Counted from the stretch's first letter, positions 1 to 7,699 are shown. The stretch: 64,000 bases of DNA from Gemmatimonadota bacterium (GCA_016713785.1 JADJOM010000003.1:2251501-2315500); one strand, 5' to 3'. The notes: generated from the letters alone by a model not told the origin. A program made the numbers and translations.

Positions 1-855
1 CCACAGGATCTGCGGGCTGGTCCGCACCAGCCGCCACGCCGCGAGCGCGCCGGCCAGGAGCCCGAGTCCCAGCGACAGGGCCACGCTGAAGCGGATGATC
101 GCGGGGGTCACCACCGAGAAGACCAGCGTGGTGTCGAAGAAGCGCTGGTAGTACAGGTTGGTCGCGGCGCTCGCGGCGGCGGCGAGGAGCACGCCGAGCA
201 CCGATCCCACCGCGGCCACCAGGATGGCCTCGAGCAGCAGGGCCAGGAAGATCGTGAGCCGGCTGATGCCGGTGAAGCGCATGACTGCCGCGTCGCGGCG
301 CCGCTCCTCGACCTTGAGCAGCATGATGCAGAGGAGGAAGATGGCGCTCGCCACCACCGAGATCACGGCGATGGCGTCGTGGAAGCGGCTCACCACCCGG
401 AACGTCTGCGACGATTCGCGGGCGATCTCGGCGGAGGGGTAGGCACGGAAGCCGAAGGCCACCGTGTTGAGCTCGGCGGCCGCGGCGGCGGGCGCCACGC
501 CGGGCCGGAGCGCCACCCCGAAGCGGTCCACCCGGTCCGGGGCACCGAGCAGCGCGGCCAGGTCGGGAAGGTGGAAGCGGAGGTGGTAGTCGCGCCGGGT
601 GATGGTGGAGGGATCGGCGCTGGGCTCGTAGATGGCGGCCACCACCACCCGGCGGTCGAGGGCCCCGGCTTCGATGCCGAGGTCCAGGGTGTCGCCCACC
701 TGCGCGCCGAGGGCGGCGGCCAGCCGGCGCTCGAGGGCGATGGGAGACGGCTCGTCGGCTCGGCGGCTCGGCGGCTGGGGGAGTGCGGTGCTGTCCAGGC
801 CGGTTGCCAGTGCCAGGGCGATGAACGTCCAGATTTGCAGGTCCCACCTCCACAC
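1..855 (-). CDS. MacB/FtsX-type ABC transporter permease, C-terminal part (runs off the left edge)
   Basis: The minus frame is open from the window edge to about position 855. It encodes a periplasmic MacB-core-like segment, then a hydrophobic helix, a cytoplasmic charged loop with the typical KVEERRRDAAVMRFTGIS stretch, and two further hydrophobic helices. This is the usual C-terminal layout of a MacB/FtsX/LolC permease, which couples an ATPase to export or lipoprotein release. The last codons in the window read QILW, so the true stop lies outside. The N-terminus is abnormal: only about 100 residues precede the first certain transmembrane helix, whereas the family normally has a transmembrane helix plus 200 or more periplasmic residues. 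GTG at 855 is the best start, with no clear ribosome-binding site. The upstream end lies next to a CGGCT-rich stretch and the 69-bp dispersed repeat, so 5' truncation is likely. Confidence 0.7.
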   Translation of the reverse strand, partial: MWRWDLQIWTFIALALATGLDSTALPQPPSRRADEPSPIALERRLAAALGAQVGDTLDLGIEAGALDRRVVVAAIYEPSADPSTITRRDYHLRFHLPDLAALLGAPDRVDRFGVALRPGVAPAAAAAELNTVAFGFRAYPSAEIARESSQTFRVVSRFHDAIAVISVVASAIFLLCIMLLKVEERRRDAAVMRFTGISRLTIFLALLLEAILVAAVGSVLGVLLAAAASAATNLYYQRFFDTTLVFSVVTPAIIRFSVALSLGLGLLAGALAAWRLVRTSPQILW

Positions 856-868
856 TCGAGACGCCGAC

Positions 869-937
869 CCGTCCCCAAGGGGATTCCCTCGCGCCCGGGT
901 CGCGGCGTCGCCGCTCCCGAGGGGCGCTCGGTCACCG
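869..937 (-). repeat. 69-bp dispersed repeat, copy A (inverted relative to copy B)
   Basis: The reverse complement of 869-937 matches 7605-7673 with three mismatches over 69 bp. It contains short self-complementary parts: a CGGTGACCG palindrome at one end, a central CCCGGG core, and TCCCC/GGGGA at the other end. It lies between the truncated permease and the promoter of the next gene. It does not continue any reading frame that looks genuine. Confidence 0.85.
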
Positions 938-965
938 CGCCACGGAGCGGGCAATCTACCCACTC

Positions 966-994
966 TTGGCGGGGGACCGGTTCAACGTTAGTGT
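966..994 (+). promoter_or_regulatory. Predicted sigma-70-type promoter of the hydroxyacyl-CoA dehydrogenase-like gene
   Basis: TTGGCG at 966-971 and TAGTGT at 989-994 are separated by 17 bp. The predicted transcription start near 1001 leaves only about six bases before the ATG at 1007, with no Shine-Dalgarno sequence, so the message would be almost leaderless. The hexamers fit the pattern seen at other promoters in the window. This is prediction only. Confidence 0.4.
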
Positions 995-1006
995 AGTGTC
1001 ACACCC

Positions 1007-1948
1007 ATGACACGATTCGAGACGCCGCGGGTTTCCGTGGTTGGGGCCGGAGAGATCGGCCGGGGCTGGTCCGCGCTCTGCATCGCGGCGGGGTGGCCCA
1101 TCACCATCTACGACGCGGACGCCGACGCCCTGGCGCGGGCGGCCGACGCCATTGCCGACCGGGTGGTGGCGCTGCTGCGGCTCAAGCGCGCCGACCCGAC
1201 CGTGGCGGAGGTGGCGCTCAACCAGATGGTGGTGGGCCGCAGCCTGCTGCAGGCGGTGGGCGAGGCGGACTGGATCATCGAGGCGGTGCCGGACGAGCTG
1301 CAGGTCAAGGTCAAGGCGTTGCAGCTGACGGAGCAGGTGGCGCGGCGCGCGGCGATCATCACCAGCAGCGCCAGCGCCCACGGCCCCACCGCCCTCTCCA
1401 GTCGGCTGGAGCGGCCCGACCGGTTCCTGGTGGCGCACCCCCAGACCCCGGTGGAGTTCATCCCGCTGGTGGAGGTGGTGCCGAGCCCGCACACCGACCC
1501 GGCCTGCGTGGAAGACATCCGGTTCTGGCTCAGCATGCTGGGCCGGGCGCCGGTGGTGCTCAAGAAGGAAGTGCCTGGCAACCTGGCGGGGCGGCTCTCG
1601 GCGGCGGTGTGGCGGGAGTGCATCCAGCTGGTGGTCGATGGCGTGCTGGACGTCGAGGACGTGGACCGCGCGGTCTCCATCGGCCCGGCGCTCGAGTGGG
1701 TGGCCACCGGGCCCCACCTCGATCACCACCTCGACTCCGGGCGCTGGGGGGTGGAGCTCTACCTCTCGCGGCTGTTCGCCGAGCACGAGCCCATCTGGCA
1801 GTCGCTCGCCGACTGGAAGCACCTGCCGCCGGAGGAGCAGAAGCGGGTCATCAAGCTCATCGACCGGGCCTACACCCCGCACACCGACGAACTGCGCGAG
1901 GCCCGCCTGCAGCGGCTGGTCCGCATGCTCGGCGCCATCCGGGAATAA
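1007..1948 (+). CDS. 3-hydroxyacyl-CoA dehydrogenase family NAD-dependent oxidoreductase
   Basis: This 313-residue protein starts with a Rossmann dinucleotide-binding motif, VVGAGEIGRGW at about residues 10-20, followed by an acidic strand end (YDAD) that suits NAD. The middle carries the family signature around AHPQTPVEF...PLVEVVPS (about residues 145-165), and the C-terminal half is helical. Length and layout match the stand-alone L-carnitine dehydrogenase / L-gulonate 3-dehydrogenase (lambda-crystallin-like) branch of the 3-hydroxyacyl-CoA dehydrogenase superfamily, not the long fused FadB type. It would oxidise a beta-hydroxy acid or its CoA ester in the cytoplasm. It stands alone, transcribed away from the permease and convergent with the iron operon. 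The exact substrate cannot be read from the sequence. Confidence 0.85.
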   Translation: MTRFETPRVSVVGAGEIGRGWSALCIAAGWPITIYDADADALARAADAIADRVVALLRLKRADPTVAEVALNQMVVGRSLLQAVGEADWIIEAVPDELQVKVKALQLTEQVARRAAIITSSASAHGPTALSSRLERPDRFLVAHPQTPVEFIPLVEVVPSPHTDPACVEDIRFWLSMLGRAPVVLKKEVPGNLAGRLSAAVWRECIQLVVDGVLDVEDVDRAVSIGPALEWVATGPHLDHHLDSGRWGVELYLSRLFAEHEPIWQSLADWKHLPPEEQKRVIKLIDRAYTPHTDELREARLQRLVRMLGAIRE

Positions 1949-1954
1949 CCCCCG

Positions 1955-1978
1955 CTACCGCCTTACCGCCCTACCGCC
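1955..1978. repeat. 8-bp tandem repeat, three units (CTACCGCC type)
   Basis: Three octamers (CTACCGCC, TTACCGCC, CTACCGCC) follow the stop codon at 1948 and end next to the stop codon of the convergent gene. The reverse complement, GGCGGTAG/A, is the same unit as the five-copy array at 61144-61183 some 59 kb away. Confidence 0.75.
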
Positions 1979-2765
1979 GCTTGAAGGCGTGCTCCACGCT
2001 CAGGTACAGGAACAGCGCCTCCTCCCCCGCGCTTGGCCCCAGGCCGCGGGTGTACGCCACGCCGGGCACCACCTGCCAGCCGCTCGCCCCGTTGAACGCC
2101 CAGCGCACGCCGGGGTTGAGCCACGCCTCCGAGCGCCCGCGGGTGCGGCCGTCGCCGATCACCTCGCCGGTGCGGGCCCAGAGCCCCTCCACCAGCAGGT
2201 TGAGCCGCGGGTGGGCCGACCAGATGACGCTCCCGCCCGCGAAGCCCGCCAGGCTCGCCGCCACGTGCTCGCGGGTGTCGTGGGCACGGGGGATCCAGGT
2301 GCCGCCGGCGTTGAGGACGGCGGTGAAGCGGGGGGAGAACTGCAGGTTCACCGGCAGCGCCGCCTGCAGGCCCACGCCGCCGCGGCCGCGCCCGGCGCGG
2401 ACCGAGCCGGTGGGGAGGAGCAGGGAGAGCCGCGGGGCCATGGCAAGCATCGTCTCGCCGCTGCCCACGGCCTGGCGGCGATAGTTGAGCAGGATGTCGC
2501 CGAACCCGGTGGTGCCCTCGCGCTGCAGCGGGACGGTGTAGCTGAGCTGGTCGGCCAGGCCGCGCCAGGGCCACTCCTGCGTGAAGCTGGCGGCCCAGGC
2601 GCCCCCCGGCGAGCGGCTGAAGGTGCTGATGTGCTGCACCACGCCGGCGTCCTGGTTGTAGGCCTCCTCGATGAGGAAGCTGTTGTCCCGGATCGGCTCC
2701 TCCTGGACGGCCGCCAGGGCGCGCGGCAGGAGGAGCAGCAGCAGCGCCGCGGCGGCGCGGCTCAC
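1971..2765 (-). CDS. Secreted outer-membrane beta-barrel protein, transporter-like
   Basis: This 264-residue protein has an N-terminal signal peptide (an Ala/Leu run in the first 18 residues ending near ALAA). It then has alternating polar and hydrophobic strands ending in an aromatic-containing C-terminal strand, as in outer-membrane beta-barrels of the MetA-pathway phenol-degradation / putative transporter group. Repeated motifs of the type FGDILLNYR, SLLLPTG and NPGVRWAF support this. Its ATG overlaps the stop of the upstream DtxR gene (ATGA), so it is the last gene of the feo operon. That position suggests a role in passing metal or a small ligand across the outer membrane, which is inference. 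No catalytic motif is visible. Confidence 0.7.
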   Translation of the reverse strand: MSRAAAALLLLLLPRALAAVQEEPIRDNSFLIEEAYNQDAGVVQHISTFSRSPGGAWAASFTQEWPWRGLADQLSYTVPLQREGTTGFGDILLNYRRQAVGSGETMLAMAPRLSLLLPTGSVRAGRGRGGVGLQAALPVNLQFSPRFTAVLNAGGTWIPRAHDTREHVAASLAGFAGGSVIWSAHPRLNLLVEGLWARTGEVIGDGRTRGRSEAWLNPGVRWAFNGASGWQVVPGVAYTRGLGPSAGEEALFLYLSVEHAFKRR

Positions 2766-3448
2766 GCGGGGCTGCCCGGGGCGCAGAGCAGCATGCCCGC
2801 CAGGTCGTGCGCCACCACCTGCTCCTTGCGGCCGATGCGGAGGCGAAGCGGGCCGGCGAACGGCTCCCGCGCCACCACCCGCACCCGCGCGCCCGGCACC
2901 AGCCCCGCGGCGCTCAGGTAGCGCAGCCGATCGGGCTGGCTGGTCTGCACCCGCCGGATCTCCACCTCGCTCCCCACCGGGACCTCCGCCAGCGCCACGT
3001 AGACGATCTCCGCCAGCGTGCCGTCGGGCCCGGGGATCGGGTCGCCGTGGGGATCCTCGAGCGGGTCGCCGAGCACCTTGGCCATCCGCTCCACCAGGGT
3101 GTCGGAGACGGCGTGCTCCAGCCGTTCCGCCTCCTCGTGCACGGTGTCCCAGGTGTAGCCCAGGTGCGCCACGAGGTAGGACTCGATCAGCCGGTGCCGG
3201 CGCAGCATGCGGAGCGCGATGCGGCGGCCTTCGGCGGTGAGAGTGGCGCCGCGGTAGGGCTCGTGCGCCAGCAGCCCCTGCTCGGCGAGGCGGCGCACCA
3301 TGCCGCTCACCGAGGCGGGGGCGAGGTCGAGCGCCTGGGCCAGTTCCGTGGTGCCGGCGGCGCTGCCCCCCGCCGAGAGGTGGAAGACGGCCTTGAGGTA
3401 GTCCTCGGCCGAGCGGGTGAGGGGCTCGCGGGGGAGCTGGCCGGTCAT
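2762..3448 (-). CDS. DtxR/MntR-family metal-dependent transcriptional regulator
   Basis: This 228-residue protein begins with the ATG that overlaps the feoB stop (ATGA). An N-terminal winged helix (about residues 10-70; SAEDYLKAVFHL, then LAPASVSGMVRRL) is followed by the metal-binding and dimerisation domain, with the characteristic H...E..E...H pattern (HRLIESYL..., HEEAERLEHAVSD) and DPHGDPIP. A C-terminal FeoA/SH3-like domain spans roughly residues 150-228. The family represses iron or manganese uptake genes when loaded with metal. Placement directly behind feoB implies feedback control of its own operon. It is a complete, ordinary DtxR, unlike the membrane-linked version at 5648-6703. 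A longer open frame upstream lies inside feoB and is rejected. Confidence 0.9.
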   Translation of the reverse strand: MTGQLPREPLTRSAEDYLKAVFHLSAGGSAAGTTELAQALDLAPASVSGMVRRLAEQGLLAHEPYRGATLTAEGRRIALRMLRRHRLIESYLVAHLGYTWDTVHEEAERLEHAVSDTLVERMAKVLGDPLEDPHGDPIPGPDGTLAEIVYVALAEVPVGSEVEIRRVQTSQPDRLRYLSAAGLVPGARVRVVAREPFAGPLRLRIGRKEQVVAHDLAGMLLCAPGSPA

Positions 3449-5646
3449 GGGGCGACGAGCCTCCAGAGCTGGGCCACGAGGAAGCAGGCCACGAACCCCA
3501 GCCCGAGGGGCAGGAGCACCGAGAGCACCGTCCAGCGGGTGCTGCCCGTTTCCTTGTAGATGGTGTAGATCGTCGTGCTGCACGGGTTATGCAGCAGCGA
3601 GAAGAGCATCAGGTTGATGCCGGTGAGCGCGGTCCAGCCGGCGCCGTGGAGCAGGGCGGACACGGCGGCGGGGCTGTCGAGCTCGAACATCACGCCGTCG
3701 CCCGGCCCCACCCCGGCGATCCGCGCCGTGAGCACCGTGAGCATCAGCACGGTGGGGATGACGATCTCGTTGGCCGGGATCGCCACCACGTAGGCCAGCA
3801 GGATCACCCCGTTGAGGCCCAGCAGGATGCCGACGGGATCGAGGGCGTCCACCGCGTGGGCGGCGAGGCTGGCCCCGCCCACGTGGATGTTGCAGATGAG
3901 CCAGATCACGGCCCCCGCCGGCGCGGCGAAGACCACCGCCCGCCACAGCACGATGAGGGTGCGGTCGATCAGCGAGGTGTACAGCGTCCGCAGGATGCTG
4001 GGCGGCCGGTAGGGGGGCAGCTCGAGGCTGAAGGTCGTGGCCTCGCCGCGCAGCACGGTGCGGGTGAGCAGCCAGGACGAGGCGAACATGAGCACGATGC
4101 CGAGCACCGCGACGCCTACCACCGCGCTGGCGGCGGCCAGCCCGGCCAGCGGGGCCGGCACCACCGCGCCCACGAAGATCGTGGCCATGAGGATCTGGGT
4201 GGGCCAGCGGCCGTTGCACAGCGAGAAGTTGTTGGTCAGGATGGCCACCAGCCGCTCGCGCGGGCTGTCGATCACCCGGGTGGCCACCACCCCCGCCGCG
4301 TTGCAGCCGAAGCCCATGCACATCGTCAGCGCCTGCTTGCCGTGCGCGCCGGCCCGGCGGAACAGCGCGTCGAGGTTGAACGCCACCCGCGGCAGGTAGC
4401 CGAAGTCCTCGAGCAGGGTGAAGACGGGGAAGAAGATGGCCATCGGCGGCAGCATCACGCTGATCACCCAGGCGGTGGCCAGGTAGATGCCATCGAACAG
4501 CAGGCCGTTGAGCCAGGCGGGCAGGCCGATGGCCACCCCGCCCTGCTTGAGCCACGGCTGCAGCTGGTCGATCAGCCCGTCGGCCAGCATCGCGGAGGGG
4601 ACGTTGGCCCCGGCGATGGTGAGCCAGAAGACCACGGTGAGGATCAGCAGCATCACCGGGAAGCCGAAGCTCCGGCTGGTGAGCAGCTGGTCCAGCCGGC
4701 GGTCGAAGTCGAACCGGGCCCGCTTGATGCCCCGCAGCTCCACCCGCGACGCGATGCCCTGCGCCGCGCGGTACACCCCTTCCGCCAGGCTGTCCTCGAA
4801 ACTCGGCTGCAGCTGCCAGCGGAGGCGGTTCACGGTGTCGAGCAGGGCGCTGGCGGCGTCCGGCCCCACCGCCCGGATCCCCGGCGTCCCTTCCTCGCCG
4901 ATCACGCCCTCGCGCACCGCCTCCTCGATCCGCTGGTCCCCCTGCAGCAGCCGCAGCGCCACCCAGCGGGCGTTGGGGAGCGCGGGGAAGGCGCGCTCCA
5001 CCGCGGGCAGCATCTCGCGCAGGGCCCGGTCCACCTCGGGGGGATAGGCCTCCAGCCGGTACGGCGCGGTGCCGCGCTGGCCGGAGGCCACCGCCAGGAT
5101 GGCGTCGAGCAGCGCCGGGATGCCCTCGCCTCGGCGCGCCGCGGCGGCCACCACCGGCACCCCGAGCTCCCGCTCAAGCTTGGCGGGGTCGACGGCGATG
5201 CCGTGCCGCCGGGCCTCGTCCATCAGGTTGAGGCAGACCACCACGCGGTCGGTGATCTCCAGGATCTGCAGCGCCAGGTGGAGGTTCCGCTCCAGCCGGG
5301 TGGCGTCGAGCACCACCACGGTCACGTCGGGGCGGCCGAAGAGCAGGAAGTCGCGCGCCACCTCCTCGTCGGTGCTGCCCGCCTGGAGCGAGTAGGTGCC
5401 GGGGAGGTCCACCAGCCGGATCCGCTTGCCGCCGTGCGAGAAGACGCCTTCGGCGCGGCTCACGGTCTTGCCGGGCCAGTTGCCGGTGTGCTGCCGCAGC
5501 CCGGTGAGGGCGTTGAAGACGGTGCTCTTGCCGGTGTTCGGGTTGCCGGCGAGGCCCACCAGGAAGTCGTGGCGGCCGGTGCGGCTGGTGAGCTGCACCA
5601 GCTCACCGGCCTTCGGGGCGGGGCGGGACAGGGGGGTGGCCGTCAC
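3445..5646 (-). CDS. feoB: Ferrous iron transport protein B
   Basis: This 733-residue protein has the full FeoB layout. An N-terminal GTPase domain carries G1 GNPNTGKST (about residues 34-42), G3 DLPGTYSL and G4 NLMDE. A helical guanine-dissociation-inhibitor-like region follows, then a polytopic membrane domain from about residue 330 with the gate motif MGFGCNAAGV and the second conserved segment NNFSLCNGRWP. The C-terminal part contains HNPCSTTIYTIYKETGS. It moves Fe2+ across the inner membrane. GTG at 5646 is one base after the stop of the upstream regulator gene. There is no separate small feoA gene: FeoA-like domains are fused to the two regulators flanking feoB. The CNGR version of the second gate motif differs from the E. 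coli type and is probably subtype variation. Confidence 0.95.
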   Translation of the reverse strand: MTATPLSRPAPKAGELVQLTSRTGRHDFLVGLAGNPNTGKSTVFNALTGLRQHTGNWPGKTVSRAEGVFSHGGKRIRLVDLPGTYSLQAGSTDEEVARDFLLFGRPDVTVVVLDATRLERNLHLALQILEITDRVVVCLNLMDEARRHGIAVDPAKLERELGVPVVAAAARRGEGIPALLDAILAVASGQRGTAPYRLEAYPPEVDRALREMLPAVERAFPALPNARWVALRLLQGDQRIEEAVREGVIGEEGTPGIRAVGPDAASALLDTVNRLRWQLQPSFEDSLAEGVYRAAQGIASRVELRGIKRARFDFDRRLDQLLTSRSFGFPVMLLILTVVFWLTIAGANVPSAMLADGLIDQLQPWLKQGGVAIGLPAWLNGLLFDGIYLATAWVISVMLPPMAIFFPVFTLLEDFGYLPRVAFNLDALFRRAGAHGKQALTMCMGFGCNAAGVVATRVIDSPRERLVAILTNNFSLCNGRWPTQILMATIFVGAVVPAPLAGLAAASAVVGVAVLGIVLMFASSWLLTRTVLRGEATTFSLELPPYRPPSILRTLYTSLIDRTLIVLWRAVVFAAPAGAVIWLICNIHVGGASLAAHAVDALDPVGILLGLNGVILLAYVVAIPANEIVIPTVLMLTVLTARIAGVGPGDGVMFELDSPAAVSALLHGAGWTALTGINLMLFSLLHNPCSTTIYTIYKETGSTRWTVLSVLLPLGLGFVACFLVAQLWRLVAP

Positions 5647-5647
5647 G

Positions 5648-6703
5648 TCAGGAGGCCCGCGCCGCGGGGAGCGGCTCCACCTGGATCAGCTCCGCCTGCA
5701 CCCGCCGGAGGGCGATCAGCGCCCCGCGGATCTGGTAGGCCACCGGATCGCCGCCGGGGCTGGCGTATTCGGCGGTGATGACGGTGCCCGGCACCACGCC
5801 CAGGTCGAGCAGCCGCCGCCGCGCCGGACCCTGGCACGCCGCGGCGATCCGCACCACCTGCGCCGACTCGCCGGGCCGGAGCGCGGCGAGGCTGCCGTGG
5901 ATCCGCTCGTCGAGCGGCTCGCCCCCCGCCAGCGGCTCGGCGCTCACCTGGTCGGCCACCACGCGCGGGATGGCGTGCACCTGCCCGTCGAAGCGGAAGC
6001 TCACCTCCTGCGGCCCGGATGCGAGCAGCCGCAGCCGTACCCCGGGCCGGAGCCCGAGCGCCAGCATCCGCTCGAAGGCCTCGCGGGGCTCATCCTCGAG
6101 GTGCACCACCGTCACCGCCGCTCCCTCCGGAAAGGCGGAGAGGGGCCGGTCGGCGCGGACCGGCAGCTCGCCGGTGCTGGTGGGGATCGGATCGCCGTGG
6201 GGATCGAAGCGCGGGTGGCCGAGGGTGGCGGAGAGCCGTTCAGTCTCGGCCGCCGTGAGCCGGTGCTCCCGCCGCTCGGCTTCCTCGTGCCACTCCGCCG
6301 GCGCCACGCCGGTCTGGTCGGCGAGGTACCGCTCCAGCAGCCGGTGGGTGCGCACCATGCGGAGCGCGTAGTCGCGTCCCGCGGGGGTGAGCGACAGCCG
6401 GCCGTCGTCGCTCAGCGCCAGCCCCTGCTCCGCCAGGTGTTCCACCAGCCGCATGGCGTGGGCGCGGCCGACCTCGAGCGCGCCAGCCAGGGCATCGATG
6501 GTGGCCGGCCGCGCACCTTCTTCCATCTGCCGGATCTGCTTGAGGGCATCCTCCAGCCAGACCCGCTCCGTCATCCGGGAGATCCGGAGCGCGCGGGCGA
6601 TGAGCCCCCGGCGCGGCCAGGCGATGAGCGCGACGACGCCCGCCCCCAGCGCAAAGAGCGAGAGGGCGACGGCCGGGGCGACGGTCTGGGCCTGCTGGAG
6701 CAC
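5648..6703 (-). CDS. Membrane-anchored DtxR-type regulator fused to FeoA-like domains
   Basis: This 351-residue protein starts with GTG at 6703. Residues about 8-30 form one hydrophobic helix followed by RR-rich residues, so the rest should face the cytoplasm. A winged-helix DtxR DNA-binding segment (about 45-110) and the dimerisation domain with DPHGDPIP (about 120-170) follow. Then come an FeoA/SH3-like segment (about 185-260) and a second C-terminal FeoA-like domain (about 270-345; LLDLGVVPGTVITAEY). DtxR proteins are normally soluble and FeoA normally separate. As first gene of the operon it could both sense metal and dock onto FeoB at the membrane. That dual role is inference; the domains are seen directly. 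Whether the HTH still binds DNA is unknown. Confidence 0.8.
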   Translation of the reverse strand: MLQQAQTVAPAVALSLFALGAGVVALIAWPRRGLIARALRISRMTERVWLEDALKQIRQMEEGARPATIDALAGALEVGRAHAMRLVEHLAEQGLALSDDGRLSLTPAGRDYALRMVRTHRLLERYLADQTGVAPAEWHEEAERREHRLTAAETERLSATLGHPRFDPHGDPIPTSTGELPVRADRPLSAFPEGAAVTVVHLEDEPREAFERMLALGLRPGVRLRLLASGPQEVSFRFDGQVHAIPRVVADQVSAEPLAGGEPLDERIHGSLAALRPGESAQVVRIAAACQGPARRRLLDLGVVPGTVITAEYASPGGDPVAYQIRGALIALRRVQAELIQVEPLPAARAS

Positions 6704-6731
6704 GGAGTAGTCCCTTGGTTGTACAAGGCAA

Positions 6732-6760
6732 CAAATAATTTAGTATGTACGAAATATCAA
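6732..6760 (-). promoter_or_regulatory. feo operon promoter with 18-bp DtxR-type palindrome
   Basis: On the minus strand, TTGATA (6760-6755) and TATTTG (6737-6732) are 17 bp apart. The spacer is almost filled by an imperfect palindrome at 6738-6755, ATTT-N-GTA-NN-TAC-N-AAAT, in which 14 of 18 positions are symmetrical. This is the only AT-rich stretch near these genes. A DtxR/MntR-family repressor bound here would block RNA polymerase, and two such regulators are encoded by the operon. Size and symmetry fit family operators, but no consensus for this organism is known to me. Confidence 0.55.
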
Positions 6761-6791
6761 GGGTGCGAAATCCAGTCGGCGGCGGGCGGGG

Positions 6792-7355
6792 TTACAGCAG
6801 GTCGAGCAGGGGGGTGAGGATCCGTTCGGTGAGGCCCCAGACCACCCCCTGGGAGAGGTGGTAGGCGGGGAACACCCGTGACTCGCCGCGCAGGTGCACG
6901 GTGGCATCGCGGTAGATGGTGGGATCCCGCAGTTCGGCCAGGGGCACCCAGAAGGCGTCGGCCACCTCGGAGTTGGCGGCGAGCGGCGGCCGGTCGGCGA
7001 GCCCGAAGACGAACGGACGGATGATGATCAGGCGGGGGAGCGGGGAGCGGGGCCAGACATCGTCGAGCATGCCGAGGAGGCGGTCGCGGGAGAGGACGCA
7101 GCCGACCTCCTCGACCGTCTCGCGCATGGCGGTGGCGCAGAGATCGGGATCGTCGGGGTCGACCCGGCCCCCGGGGAGGCCGAGGTGGCCGGACCAGGGA
7201 TCGCCGACGCGCTCGGCGCGCCGGATGAGGAGGACGGCGTCGGGATCGGGGGAGAGGAGGACGGCGACGGCGGCCCGCTGGGTATCCTGGTCAGCGGGGC
7301 CTTCCTGGGGCTGCCGGCCGCCGAGGGCGGCGGCCAGCCGGTCCTGCACCGGCAT
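6792..7355 (-). CDS. NUDIX hydrolase, CoA-pyrophosphatase (NudL)-like
   Basis: This 187-residue protein has a NUDIX box with the upstream extension typical of CoA diphosphatases: SGHLGLPGGRVDPDD, then AMRETVEEVG (about residues 55-84), preceded by VLLIRRAERV. Such enzymes hydrolyse CoA or other nucleoside diphosphate derivatives with Mg2+ bound by the REXXEE glutamates. The ATG at 7355 overlaps the stop of the fmdB-like gene (ATGA), so the two are translationally coupled. The frame stays open further upstream, but that part is antisense to nothing useful and runs through fmdB and the 69-bp repeat. I therefore take the short form. Substrate is inferred from the motif and could be another nucleotide. 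Confidence 0.85.
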   Translation of the reverse strand: MPVQDRLAAALGGRQPQEGPADQDTQRAAVAVLLSPDPDAVLLIRRAERVGDPWSGHLGLPGGRVDPDDPDLCATAMRETVEEVGCVLSRDRLLGMLDDVWPRSPLPRLIIIRPFVFGLADRPPLAANSEVADAFWVPLAELRDPTIYRDATVHLRGESRVFPAYHLSQGVVWGLTERILTPLLDLL

Positions 7356-7585
7356 CAGTGGCAGCCGCAGCCGCCTCCGCCACAACCGCCGCCCTTGGAG
7401 CCGCCCATCGGTCCCAGGGAGCCGAGGTTGAAGTCGGAGTTGCCGCTGCCCGGGCGGGCCGGGGCGGACATGAGGCGCTCCACCTTGGTGTTCTCGCAGG
7501 CGGGGCAGCTGACCTTGGTGTCGCCGCGGACCAGGCGCTCGAACGCCTTGCCGCAGGACGGGCAGTGGAATTCGTAGATGGGCAT
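7355..7585 (-). CDS. FmdB-family zinc-ribbon protein
   Basis: This 76-residue protein begins MPIYEFHCPSCGKAFE and has two CxxC pairs (CPSC, CPAC), which define the FmdB/CxxC_CXXC_SSSS small zinc-ribbon family. The tail is Gly-rich and ends in CGGGGCGCH, giving extra potential metal ligands. The family was named for a putative regulator of formamidase or amidase genes; its actual function is poorly known. It is the first gene of a two-gene unit with the NUDIX hydrolase. TATATT lies about eight bases upstream of the ATG, just next to repeat copy B, so the transcript may be nearly leaderless. Confidence 0.85.
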   Translation of the reverse strand: MPIYEFHCPSCGKAFERLVRGDTKVSCPACENTKVERLMSAPARPGSGNSDFNLGSLGPMGGSKGGGCGGGGCGCH

Positions 7586-7604
7586 GGGGGAAATATAGGC
7601 GGCT

Positions 7605-7673
7605 CGGTGACCGAGCGCCCTTCGGGAGCGGCGAAGCCGCGACCCGGGCGCGAGGGAATCCCCCTGGGGACGG
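7605..7673 (+). repeat. 69-bp dispersed repeat, copy B
   Basis: This sequence is a 66/69 match to the reverse complement of 869-937. It fills most of the gap between the fmdB-like start at 7585 and the hydrolase stop at 7700. Its flanks carry CGGCTCGG, also seen near copy A. It has short inverted segments (CGGTGACCG, CCCGGG, TCCCC/GGGGA), so it could fold like a REP element. Confidence 0.85.
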
Positions 7674-7699
7674 CTCGGCGGAATGGTGAGCGGCCGTGC

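Noticed and set aside
3589..5778. Long plus-strand open frame (about 729 codons) opposite feoB
   Set aside because: It is antisense to a gene with complete FeoB motifs. High G/C at third positions leaves opposite frames open; the His/Gly/Arg-rich translation matches no family. The same applies to many other long opposite frames.
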